A DNA stretch of 64,000 nt. Origin: Thermothielavioides terrestris NRRL 8126 (Eukaryota > Ascomycota > Sordariomycetes > Sordariales > Chaetomiaceae). Of this stretch, positions 51,397-61,532 are shown in pieces. The translations under genes and the position numbers were made by a program. Below the pieces are notes generated by a model. The model worked only from the letters and a program-made list of their open reading frames with translations. It was not told the DNA's origin and ran no database searches. The stretch covers positions 4,064,001-4,128,000 of the forward strand of contig NC_016458.1 of NCBI RefSeq assembly GCF_000226115.1, given 5' to 3'. Numbering within the stretch: position 1 is the stretch's first letter; the number at the start of each line of letters is the position of its first letter.

Positions 51397-53758
51397 ATGC
51401 AGTACGTCAGAAACCTCAGCGATTCGGTCTCCACGGCATGGAACTCGATCAACCCCGCTACCCTCAGTGGTGCCATTGACGTGATCGTCGTCGAACGAGA
51501 GGATGGAACGCTGGCTTGCTCGCCTTTCCACGTGCGGTTCGGCAAGTTCTCGCTCCTGCGGCCGTCCGAAAAGAAAGTCGAGTTCAAGGTCAATGGCGTC
51601 AAGCAGCCCTACTCGATGAAGCTCGGCGAGGGCGGCGAGGCCTTCTTTGTGTTTGAAACAAGCGACACCATTCCCAAGAGCTTGCAGACGTCACCGCTGG
51701 TGTCACCCGCTTCCAGCCCTCCTCTGATCCCGCGCCAGCCAGGCCAGCCGCCGCTGCAGGAGCCCGAGTCGCTCGATCTCAACGACCCCGTCGTGAAAGC
51801 CCGGTCTTCAAGCTTCCGCCGCCCACCCCCGACGACCCTGCACCCAATCGGCCAAGATGGTAAGCCAAGATCACGACTTCGTTGGCGGAAGCTGGCGCTA
51901 ACCGGCACCAGGGCTGCTCACGCCGAGGTCGACGTCGCCGGAGCTTTCACGGGGAACCACGTCCTCTCCCGACAGCTCGCCCCAGCGTCCTCACAGTGAA
52001 GATATTCTGCGGCGGACAGCGCGGAAACCGTCCAGCGACCTTGACTCGAGCGAAGGCGACAGTCCAATCATCTCGGAAAGGTCTCGCAGCCCCCCTCCCC
52101 TGGCGCCCGCCGAGGCCATGTTGCGGGCTATCAATCTGTCCAAGGAACTGTCCGCCGTCAACATCCCGACCCATGTCACCGAGACTGGGGACTTGATGCT
52201 GGATATGACGGGATTCAAGAACAGCGAGGAGGATGCCATCAGGGCCGAGGTCCTCGCCCGGAAAGTGCTGTCGGAAGAGCTTGACGGCAACTACGACATC
52301 GGAGCTCTCTTTGGCGTCGACGAGCGGGGGAACTTGTGGATCTACAGCAGCGAGGAGGCAAAGGATGCCGCCATGAAGAAGGCGATGGGGTCCTCGCTCC
52401 GAGGATCGCCGGGCCTGGCCATTGACGCCGTCTCCGACCCCGGCTACCAGAGCGACAGTAGTGAGGCCACCGCTTCTCCAAGCACGGCAAGCCACAGGAG
52501 GACCGAGTCGGACCTCGGTCAAATGGCCCTGCAAAGCCCTCCCAGCTCGCCGGGCTCCCCGGCTGCTGGTGATCCCAACCGGAACTATGCTAAGACTCTA
52601 CGATTGACCAGCGACCAACTCAAGGCCCTCAACTTGAGACCGGGAGAAAACTCGATGAGTTTCACAGTAAACAGGGCGACCTGCCAGGCGTATATGTACC
52701 TCTGGAGGCACGACACGCCTGTGGTTATCTCGGACATCGACGGGACCATCACCAAATCCGACGCCCTCGGCCACGTGTTGAACATGATTGGGCGAGACTG
52801 GACGCATGCAGGCGTCGCAAAGCTGTACAGCGACATCGTGGCCAATGGCTACAACATCATGTACCTGACCAGCCGCTCGGTCGGACAGGCGGATAGCACG
52901 AGGTCCTATCTGGCAGGGATCGTCCAAGACGGATATCGGCTTCCGCGAGGGCCGACGATTCTGTCCCCCGACCGGACAATGGCGGCACTGCGCCGCGAGA
53001 TCTACCTGCGCAAGCCCCACATTTTCAAGATGTCGACCTTGCGCGACCTCCGCAGCCTGTACGGGCCGGATCGAAGGCCGTTCTACGCCGGCTTCGGCAA
53101 CCGCTTCACCGACCAGATCTCGTACCGGACGGTGGACGTGCCGCGCACCCGCATCTTCACCATCAACTCCAACGCCGAGGTGTCGCTGGACCTGTTGAGC
53201 CTCAACAAGTTGAAGCTCAGCTACGTCAACATGACCGAAGTGGTAGACCACTACTTCCCGCCCGTCGGCACGCTCGTCAAGGGCGGCGACGAGGAGTTCA
53301 CCGACTTCAAGTACTGGCGCGACACGCCGCTCGAGCTCGACGAGTTCTCGGCAAGCGATTCCGAGGGTCACGACGGCGGGCATGACGGCGATGACCACGA
53401 CAGCCAGTACGCCGAGGACGACGACGAAGAGGTTGGCGACGGCCTTGTGGATAGCTACATCTCGCGCGATTCCGCGGACGACTACGGCGAGGGCAGCACG
53501 ATGGCCGAGAGCTATGACGAGGAGCGGATGAGGGGTTCGATGACTGAGGACGAGGACGCCGATGACGAAGACGGCGAGTTGGAGGCAGAGGACGAAGAAG
53601 AAGAAGAGGAGGAGGAGGAGGAGGACGAGGAAGACGACGGGGAAGACCGTCTGCCGACTCCCGTCAAGACCGTTTCGGGCGCCTCGAGGAAACCTACGCA
53701 CGATATAGACGCGGAGCTGATCACGGGGGTGAAGAACCTCAAGGTGGAACAGAAATGA
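51397..53758 (+). CDS. PAH1: Phosphatidate phosphatase (lipin, Pah1/Ned1)
   Basis: Mg-dependent phosphatidate phosphatase making diacylglycerol for triacylglycerol and phospholipid synthesis at ER, nuclear and lipid-droplet membranes. Two exons, 51397-51859 and 51912-53758, with a 52-nt intron; total 769 aa. The N-LIP domain starts at the initiator (MQYVRNLSDSVSTAWNSINP, then ATLSGAIDVIVV). The start is fixed by this amphipathic helix, which must be N-terminal. A Ser/Pro-rich linker with likely phosphorylation sites follows. The C-LIP HAD-type catalytic domain has the DxDxT motif DIDGTITKSD (Asp429 and Asp431), YLTSRSVGQAD, YAGFGNRFTDQISY and the tail NMTEVVDHYFPPVG. The last ~130 residues are strongly acidic, including a run of 10 Glu. 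Such tails in yeast take part in binding the Nem1-Spo7 phosphatase; that role is inferred here. Confidence 0.96.
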
Positions 53759-54239
53759 TAGACCGATGGGATGGCGTTGCGTAGAAGAAGGAGCATTGAA
53801 CACCGAGACGGGGACGGCGCATAGTACAGGATGGATTTCCAGGGCGGCCATAGACAGGAGAGGGATCCATGTCTGTGGGAGGATGTTTGACCGCATATTG
53901 CATAGCGCGGCGCATGGCGGATTCATGGCTCCTTGTATAGTTTAGAGGCGCATCAGGTACCTGTTTTGTCGCAGTCCGATCCACCGGGAATATGTGCTGC
54001 GTCTCAGAGCAGACTTTGGTCGAAGCCAGCAGGCACAACGCTGAAGGGCGTGCAAAGGTAAAAACACGGCCTGACCGACGCCATCACCCCGTATATCCCT
54101 GAGTCCCTAGAACGCCAGAGTACCTTCCCACGCTGCCTAACAGCGCGTCTCCTTTATGTCGACTTCCTCGTCGAGAAGAGAATTAAAGCCAACCCTCAAC
54201 TCCCACCGCCGGATCTTCTCCAATTGAGAACCGGCCGGC
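53759..54239. other. Convergent 3' intergenic region, PAH1 to TAF9
   Basis: About 480 bp shared by two 3' ends. No gene or repeat seen. Confidence 0.5.
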
Positions 54240-55148
54240 TCACGCCTCGGCCATTTCTTCATCCTCCAACCCCTCATCCCCAAATACATCTCCAATTGTG
54301 CCGCCCTCAACCCCGTCTCCACCAACATCCTCCGTCTCAACCTCCATCGCATCCGCTCCCTTCCCCTCGCCGCCAGCACCACCAGGGCCGTCGGCCATCA
54401 TCTCGTCCTCGTCCTCGTCGCTGCTCTCCTCAGTCCCCTCCTGGCCCGCCCACACATCCCTCAGGCCCCACGACACGCCGCTCAGCACGAAGCGCTCGCC
54501 GGGCAGCCTCACGCCCCACTCGCTGGGCGAGACCCGGGGCAGCGCGATCTTGTTCTTCTCCCGCGCGAGCTCCATCATCCAGTCCTTGCTGGCGCCGCCG
54601 CCGTGGAACTGGAAGTTGAGGCGGCTGGCGATGGCCAGGCGCACCGCGTTGGCGCTGAGCGTCGCCTCGCCCACGTTGACCGGCGCCGCGCCCGCCGCCC
54701 CGCTCGGCCGCGCCCCCGCGTGCGTCGTGTACGGGTCCGCCGACAGGTGCAGCGCGTCCGACAGCACCGACGCCGTGTGCCGGTACGCAAAGTCCAGCAG
54801 CAGCAGCGGCACCCGCTGCTCGAACGACGTCACGCCCTGCGCGGTCAGCAGCAGCTCGATGGTGCGCGCGTCGCGGGGGCGCGGGGCGGCGGAGGGGTTG
54901 GCGGCTGCTGCTGCTGTTGTCGTTGCTGCTGTTGCTGCTGTTGTCGCTGGTTGTGGCGCGTTTTGGACGGGGTTTTGCGGCGCCGGTTGCGAGGCGGGGG
55001 GTTGGCTTTGGGGGGGTGCGGTGGTTGCTGGCGCTTGTGATGACGGGGCCGGCTGGGATTGCGGTGGCTGGGTGCTCGGGTGGGCTTGAGGTGCTGAGGA
55101 TGGCGGTGCGCCGTTTGTTTGCGGCGCCATGGCGCCGGCGGCGGACAT
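54240..55148 (-). CDS. TAF9: Transcription factor TFIID/SAGA subunit Taf9
   Basis: TAF9/TAFII31-type histone-fold subunit shared by the TFIID and SAGA transcription complexes in the nucleus. Single exon, 302 aa, starting at [13 protein letters not shown]. Residues 1-88 are a low-complexity Pro/Gln/Ala/Thr region. The histone fold runs from about residue 90 ([39 protein letters not shown]). A conserved segment after it ([25 protein letters not shown]-like [16 protein letters not shown]) is typical of Taf9. The tail is acidic ([23 protein letters not shown]). An insertion ([15 protein letters not shown]) enlarges the loop between helix 3 and the downstream segment. Its expected partner is Taf6. 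Confidence 0.93.
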   Translation of the reverse strand: MSAAGAMAPQTNGAPPSSAPQAHPSTQPPQSQPAPSSQAPATTAPPQSQPPASQPAPQNPVQNAPQPATTAATAATTTAAAAANPSAAPRPRDARTIELLLTAQGVTSFEQRVPLLLLDFAYRHTASVLSDALHLSADPYTTHAGARPSGAAGAAPVNVGEATLSANAVRLAIASRLNFQFHGGGASKDWMMELAREKNKIALPRVSPSEWGVRLPGERFVLSGVSWGLRDVWAGQEGTEESSDEDEDEMMADGPGGAGGEGKGADAMEVETEDVGGDGVEGGTIGDVFGDEGLEDEEMAEA

Positions 55149-55865
55149 GGAGATAATTGGGGATCGGAGCTGGATGCGGAGGAAGCTGGTTGCGACGCGA
55201 GCTCGAGGAGCTAGCCACGCTTATTCGCGATAGAGAGCGGCACAGGCGATCGTCAATTCGAAATCCGATCTTGAGTTTTGCGTCCGCAAACACGTGTCAA
55301 TTGAAATAGTTAGATGCTAGGCACCAGGTGAGCGGCGATTGATCAAGACGCGAGTAAGGTTAAAGCATGGAAGTTGATGCACTGGCTCATCGAGTCGCGA
55401 AACCGTGCATATCTGCACTGAAAGGGAAGGCAGTGCTATGCACGGATTACTCCGTAATGGCAGCCCCCAGCAGAAGCACGGAGAGATGTGGAGCCCCGAC
55501 GACTGCCCGGTATTGCTCAATCGGAGCCTCAATGATCCGCCTAAGCGTCCAGCGCCTTGACCACCGCTTATTTTATGATGCCGCCAGGGTAAAATTTCAG
55601 GAACACCCATGGCGGGGTAGTGAGATGCTGCCCCACCTTTAAATGGTCGTGAGTGGGCGCCGATGCAGGAACCCCGCTGGACTGGCAATGACTCCCAGTT
55701 CTGACAATTTTTTGTGGTGTGAGCCAGGGTCTTGTAAGTACCGAGAAACTGGGAAGGAGTCACTGCCTACCTCTATTAAGTGACAGCACCCTCCTCTCCT
55801 TCTGCGGTTGCCCCTTTCCTGTTTCCCACCATATCCTCGCCCCGCTGGCAGCTTGGCAAAGCACC
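55149..55865. other. Divergent promoter region, TAF9 and HIS4
   Basis: About 715 bp between two start codons. It contains the palindromic word TACTCCGTA at 55448-55456. A TGA(C/G)TCA-type general amino-acid control site would be expected before HIS4. GAGTCAC (about 55757) is a near match on the plus strand roughly 110 bp upstream of the ATG, and TGACTCC (about 55687) is another near match. No gene seen. Confidence 0.4.
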
Positions 55866-58526
55866 ATGGAGACGACGCTGCCGCTGCCCTTCGTCGTCAG
55901 TGTCAATGTCCCTCCTGGACTCGGGGGTGAAAAGGAGGGGCTCAACCGCGAGGAAGTTTCGTGTCTTGGTTGCGTCTTCTTGAATGTTGCTCCCCAGACC
56001 CTCGACAAGATCCTGCGCTTCCTCGGGCGCCACAACTCCGAGTTCCAGTCCTTCTTCGACGTGACGCGCCTCGAGTCCCGCGACGACGTTGTCTCGCTTC
56101 TCGACGCCGGTGCCCGCAAGGTCTTCGTCCGCCCCGAGCAACTGCCCGACCTTGCCGAGTTCGGCTCCCGAGTCGCCCCCGCCGTGAGCGGCAGCAGCGC
56201 TGGTCAACTGGCCTCCGCAGGCCAGCATGGACTGCTCGTGTCCGACTTCGACCAGATAGCTGCCGAGGCTGCGCAGTTCATCCAAGAGAGCCAGGCGAAG
56301 AAGTTCAAGCACTTGTTCCTTCGGCCGGTCCCGGGCACCGACTTGCAGAGCTTCATCGGCATTGCGGCGCAGTGCAATGCCATACCCATCCTGCCCTCGA
56401 CCGGGTTGGCGAGCAAAGACCAAGCTGGAAAGCTGGCGGTGCCCAAGATCCTCGCCGCTGCCTGGCATTCTGACCGACCGGACGGCCTGATTCCCACAGT
56501 CGTCGTTGACGAACACGACACAGCTTTGGGCCTGGTGTACAGTAGCGAGGAGAGCGTTGGAGAGGCGCTGAGGACCCAGACGGGCGTTTACCAAAGCCGG
56601 AAACGCGGCCTGTGGTACAAGGGGGCCACATCTGGCGATACGCAGGAGCTGGTCCGGATAGCGCTGGACTGCGACAACGACGCGCTCAAGTTTGTCGTCA
56701 GGCAAAAGGGGCGCTTCTGCCACCTGGAACAGTCGGGCTGCTTCGGGGATCTCAAGGGCATCGCCAAGCTGGAGAAGACCCTTTTGTCAAGGAAACAGTC
56801 GGCGCCGGCCGGTTCGTACACGGCTCGCCTCTTCTCGGACGAGAAGCTTCTGCGGGCCAAGATCATGGAGGAGGCTGAGGAGCTCTGCGACGCGAAGTCG
56901 CCTGAAGAGGTTGCATTTGAGGCCGCGGACCTGATCTACTTTGCCCTCACCAGGGCCGTGGGCGCTGGCGTGACGCTGGCCGATATCGAGAAGAACCTCG
57001 ATGCCAAGAGCTTCAAGGTCAAGCGCAGGACAGGTGACGCCAAAGGGAAGTGGGCTGAAAAGGAGGGTATCAAACCTGCTGCAAGTGCGCCCCCGTCGGC
57101 CCCAGAAGTCAAGGAGACGCCCAAGGAGGCTGCTTCGGATAAGATCACCATGAAGGTCTACGACATGGCCAACGTCTCGGCTGAGGAGCTCGACGAGGCC
57201 CTGAAACGGCCGTCGCAGAAGTCCTCCGAGACCATCATGAAGATCATTACGCCCATCATTGACGACGTGCGGAAGAACGGGGACAAAGCTGTGCTCGCCT
57301 ACACTCACAAGTTCGAGAAGGCGACGTCGTTGACATCCCCAGTTCTCAAGGCGCCGTTCCCCGAAGAGCTCATGCAGCTGCCGGCCGAGACAATCAAGGC
57401 GATCGATGTGTCATTCGAAAACATCCGGAAGTTCCACGCGGCCCAGAAAGAGGAGAAGCCCCTGAGGGTCGAGACGATGCCTGGCGTCGTCTGCAGCCGC
57501 TTCTCGCGGCCGATTGAGGCGGTCGGTCTCTACGTCCCCGGCGGCACCGCCGTGCTCCCGAGCACAGCGCTCATGCTTGGTGTCCCGGCCATGGTCGCGG
57601 GCTGCAAGAAGATCGTCCTCGCGTCACCGCCACGGCCAGATGGCACCGTCACGCCCGAGATCGTCTACGTCGCGCACAAGGTCGGCGCCGAGTCGATCGT
57701 GCTGGCTGGCGGCGCCCAAGCGGTTGCCGCCATGGCATATGGCACCGAGAGCGTAAGCAAGGTGGACAAGATCCTCGGCCCCGGTAACCAGTTCGTCACG
57801 GCGGCCAAGATGTTCGTCAGCAACGACACCAACGCCGGTGTCAGCATCGACATGCCAGCGGGGCCGTCCGAGGTTCTCGTGGTCGCCGACAAGGACGCGA
57901 ACCCGGCGTTCGTCGCTTCGGATCTCCTGTCCCAGGCCGAGCACGGCGTCGACAGCCAGGTGGTGCTGATCGCTGTGGATCTCAGCGACGCGCAGCTGGC
58001 GGCCATCGAGGACGAGCTGCACCGGCAGGCGATGGAGCTTCCGCGGGTGGATATCGTGCGCGGCTCCATAGCCCACTCGGTCACGGTGCGCGTCAAGACG
58101 GTGGACGAGGCGATGGCGATCAGCAACAAGTACGCGCCCGAGCATCTGATCCTCCAGCTCAAGGATGCCGAGAAGGTGGTGGACAAGGTCATGAACGCCG
58201 GCAGCGTCTTCATCGGCGAATGGACCCCGGAAAGCGTCGGCGACTACTCTGCCGGCGTCAATCACTCGCTGCGTAAGGGCCCCGCGGTTGTTTCCCAGTG
58301 TCAATATGCCATGAGCTAACACTTCTTCTGTCTAGCTACCTACGGCTTTGCCAAGCAGTACTCGGGCGTCAACCTCGCGTCCTTTGTCAAGCACATCACC
58401 AGCTCGAACCTGACGGCCGAGGGTCTCCGGAATGTTGGCGAGGCGGTGATGCGGCTGGCCAAGGTGGAGGAACTCGAGGCTCACCGGAGAGCCGTCAGCA
58501 TCCGGCTGGAACACATGAACCGGTGA
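55866..58526 (+). CDS. HIS4: Trifunctional histidine biosynthesis enzyme (PRA-CH, PRA-PH, histidinol dehydrogenase)
   Basis: Cytosolic enzyme for steps 2, 3 and the last two oxidations of histidine synthesis (his-3 in Neurospora). Two exons, 55866-58272 and 58336-58526, with a 63-nt intron (GTAAGG...GTCTAG, branch CTAAC); total 865 aa. The N-terminal ~200 residues are a fungus-specific HisA-like region. Phosphoribosyl-AMP cyclohydrolase lies at about 210-300 (SRKRGLWYKGATSG, IALDCDNDALKF). Phosphoribosyl-ATP pyrophosphohydrolase lies at about 305-395 (LLRAKIMEEAEELCDA, EAADLIYFAL). Histidinol dehydrogenase runs from about 430 to the end (GLYVPGGTAVLPST, GPGNQFVTAAK, SIDMPAGPSEV, LLSQAEHGVDSQV, GDYSAGVNHSLPTYG). 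The frame is open upstream, but the HisA-like region begins at METTLPLPF. The last intron falls inside the NHSLPTYG motif. Confidence 0.97.
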
Positions 58527-59175
58527 TTCCAGCGTTGGATTCCTTTCTTTCTAGTACCCGTGTAGATAGCATCTTGGTTGAAAATCGGACATCAAGCTTC
58601 CATTTGTCATGTTCAAGCCGTCGACCATCGACCTCGGGCCTATTTTTATCTCGTGGATTTGCGCACTGTACTGTACGTGTACGGAATACTCCGTACAGTC
58701 CTTCTTCCTGCCGGCCACCCCCGGCAGGCCCGTTTGTTTCGGCTGCGGGTCGGGCAACACCCGGCCCGGTACCTCGCTCGGATGGAGCGGCCGACCCGCA
58801 ATTACAGTCAACCCTGAGTCAATGTCAGGGGCTGGCGCTTCGTGCAGCACTCTTGAACATTACCGGTATGTATGAGACCCCGGAACATCCCCCCACACGA
58901 TCAAAGCAACTGTATCGGTGATGTGCGCAGTAAAGAACGTCTAAATCGGACGTGACTAACGGTGCTTGTACCAAATACTCAGTAGTTAGCGCTCGCCCGC
59001 TCAAGCTGGCTCAAGTCTAAGCTAAATGTATGTATGGATGCAGGAGTGAGCGATATGGACAGTTAGTTGTTGGTGCTGTGTAGTATACGGCTGTCAAACT
59101 TGTCCCAACCTGGTACTGACAGTCAATTTTCCTGAGCCCAATAATCTGCCCGCCGGGCCCCTGCAAACCAAAGCG
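58527..59175. other. 3' flank of HIS4
   Basis: About 650 bp without a gene. It holds the near-perfect palindrome TACGGAATACTCCGTA at 58680-58695 and, at its right end, the 9-bp target duplication ACCAAAGCG (59167-59175) of MITE copy 2. Confidence 0.5.
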
Positions 59176-59568
59176 GTCGTGGTTATAGAGGTCCCGCCAA
59201 GACTAATTTCGGAGGTTGCCGCTTACAAGTATTTACAATCGCCACGGGGTAAGCGGGGCCGCGACGACTTAGAGCAACATCGACAATGTACAATCGCGAA
59301 GACTCGTAGCAACAACTTCACCAAACCTCAACCAAATCGAAAAAAAAAAGAAAAAGAGGATAACCCATACCCTAACCTTAACCTGAATCCTAACTATTAA
59401 CCCGAACCCTAACCAGCGGGGGGCTAGCGCCGCCCCCCGTACCCCTGGCGAACTAACCCTTGGCGATAGAGCAAACGCCTTGGCGATTGGGGTTGTGTAA
59501 AAACGTTGTAAAAACATTGCCGACAATTGGCCGAAATTAGTCTTGGCGGGACCTCTATAACCTCCAGC
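59176..59568 (-). mobile_element. MITE-like element, copy 2 (inverted relative to the others)
   Basis: 393 bp flanked by perfect 9-bp duplications ACCAAAGCG at 59167-59175 and 59569-59577. Its inverted ends share GGTTATAGAGGTCCCGCC and AAGACTAATTTCGG. The telomere-like array is on the minus strand, appearing as CCCTAACC words at about 59365-59416. It gives the clearest definition of the family's borders. Confidence 0.88.
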
Positions 59569-60001
59569 ACCAAAGCGCCGTTGCGAGTCGTGCACAAAGC
59601 CCCCGCCGTAGCAGTGAGGATCCTGTGGATCAACTCTGTTACACTACGCTATGTTGTGCAATACCATCTTGTGTATCCGTACTGTAATATTCCGTACAGC
59701 ATCCGATCACGCGACAACGCAGCGAATCGCGGATCCCAACCAACCCCTGTCTGCCCCAAGGCATCCCGCTCGCGCCGCCGATCCCGAAACTCCCGCTGAT
59801 AGTGTTCACTAACTACCGCGCCCTGTCTCGAAGTTGAAGAGGCTTGCAAACTGTTCCAAGCAGCAACTACGGATATACCTTAATGGACATTACATCAAAG
59901 CTACTGGGTTGAGGTAGGCTAACATCTCGGACGTTAACTAGGTCTTAACCAAGATCCTAGGTCCCGCAGTCCAGTTGGGTTGTTGGCTACGGGAGATGGA
60001 G
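59569..60001. other. Spacer between MITE copies 2 and 3
   Basis: About 430 bp without a gene, with a TCCGTACAG word at 59692-59700. No other repeat found. Confidence 0.45.
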
Positions 60002-60410
60002 GCTAGAGGTTATAGAGGTCCCGCCAAGACTAATTTCGGCCAATTGTCGGCAATGTTTTTACAGCGTTAGTACCCCGCCAAGACCGCCAAGGGGTTTGCA
60101 CTATCGCCATAGGTTAGCCACAGGTTAGTTCGCCGGGGGTATAGGGGTGTAGGGGGTAGCGCTAGCCCCCCGCTAGTTAGGATTCGGGTTAAGGTTAGGG
60201 TAAGGGTCAAGGTTAGGGTATAGGTTAACTTCGTTTTCTTTTTTTTCGATTTAATTGAGGTTTAGTGAAGTTGTTGCTATAAGTCTTCGCGATTGTACAT
60301 TGTCGATGTTGCTCTAAGTCGTTGTAGCCCCGCTTACCCTATAGCGATTGTAAATACTTATAAGCAGCAACCTCCGAAATTAGTCTTGGCGAGACCTCTA
60401 TAACCACGAC
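60002..60410 (+). mobile_element. MITE-like element, copy 3
   Basis: 409 bp, same orientation as copy 1, with left end GCTAGAGGTTATAGAGG and right end CCTCTATAACCACGAC. The internal GC block is partly decayed to TA-rich sequence (GGGTATAGGGGTGTAGG), and the right terminal repeat reads GGCGAGACC instead of GGCGGGACC. It abuts copy 4 with a single base between them. Confidence 0.85.
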
Positions 60411-60411
60411 C

Positions 60412-60812
60412 GCTGGAGGTTATAGAGGTCCCACTAAGACTAATTTCGGCCAATTGTCGGCAATGTTTTTATAGCGTCAGTACCCCGCCAAGACCACTAA
60501 GGGGTTTGCACTATCGCCATGGGTTAGCCACAGGTTAGTTCGCCGGGGGTACGGGGGGCGGCGCTAGCCCCCCGCTAGTTAGGATTCGGGTTAAAGTTAG
60601 GGTGAGGGTCAAGGTTAGGGTACAGGTTAACTTCGTTTTCTTTTTTTTCGATTTGGTTGAGGTTTAGTAAAGTTGTTGCTACGAGTCTTTGCGATTGTAT
60701 ATTGTCGATGTTGCTCTAAGTCGTCGTAGCCCCGCTCACCCCGTGGCGATTGTAAATACTTGTAAGCGGCAACCTCCGAAATTAGTCTTGGCGGGACCTC
60801 TATAACCACGAC
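60412..60812 (+). mobile_element. MITE-like element, copy 4 (tandem with copy 3)
   Basis: 401 bp, head-to-tail with copy 3. The left terminal repeat shows transitions (GGTCCCACTAAGAC for GGTCCCGCCAAGAC), while the right end is intact. The GC hairpin and three 18-bp TTAGGG-like units are present. No target duplication around this copy or the pair is evident. Confidence 0.85.
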
Positions 60813-61532
60813 CCCACGACCTGATGGAGATATAAAACCGGGAATGCGAGAAACGCCTCGGTTTGGCCCCCATGAAAGAAACAGTATGTACCTCCGTACC
60901 TAGGTAATGAAATAACAGAAAACGATGAGGCGAAAACAGCTGGGAAGCTCGGTTCTTTCGGGAAAGAGTGGAGTCTGGGGTATCATTTCGTCACTTACAC
61001 AACTACCGTTACCTTCCCTTCCTGTTGGCGACTCATCAACAAAGCGGCGGCCGCCGGATTCTCGTGTTGTCCATCCCGGCCGGGTTATCCGGAAGACCGC
61101 TATTTGGCCATGGCCGTGATTTGCTCCCTGATGTGCCGTAGACACCGCCTCCCCCAGGTGCCATCCCGCTTGCCTGCGCTGCTGCCTCGGCACGCCCGTG
61201 CCTCTTCCTGACTGTCCGGCATCCCTGGCATCGTTGGCCAGATCCAGCGGCACAGTTTCCAGTCAATTCAGGGTTGTTTGAAAAAAAGCGAAAAAGCGAA
61301 AGCGAGGCATGCTCGTCCAGAGCTCTCTTGTTCTTGGATCTCTGGTCTTTGTTCTCTGCCTATACAGCGCATACACGAGTTGCTCACTTACCCGGGTCTC
61401 CTTGACCGTCAGGTCGACCATCACAACACGCCTCCTTGTGCTTTGCCTTGCCCTTTATGCATCCGCTTGCCGGGCGACGACTTATTTGATTTGTTGACCC
61501 ACCCGACCACCCGTGTAACACACAACGCCACC
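60813..61532. other. Lysophospholipase upstream region
   Basis: About 720 bp between the MITE pair and the lysophospholipase ATG, CT-rich near the gene. The gene's frame is open for about 85 codons upstream, but that sequence precedes a proper signal peptide and is taken as 5' UTR. No other feature. Confidence 0.45.
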
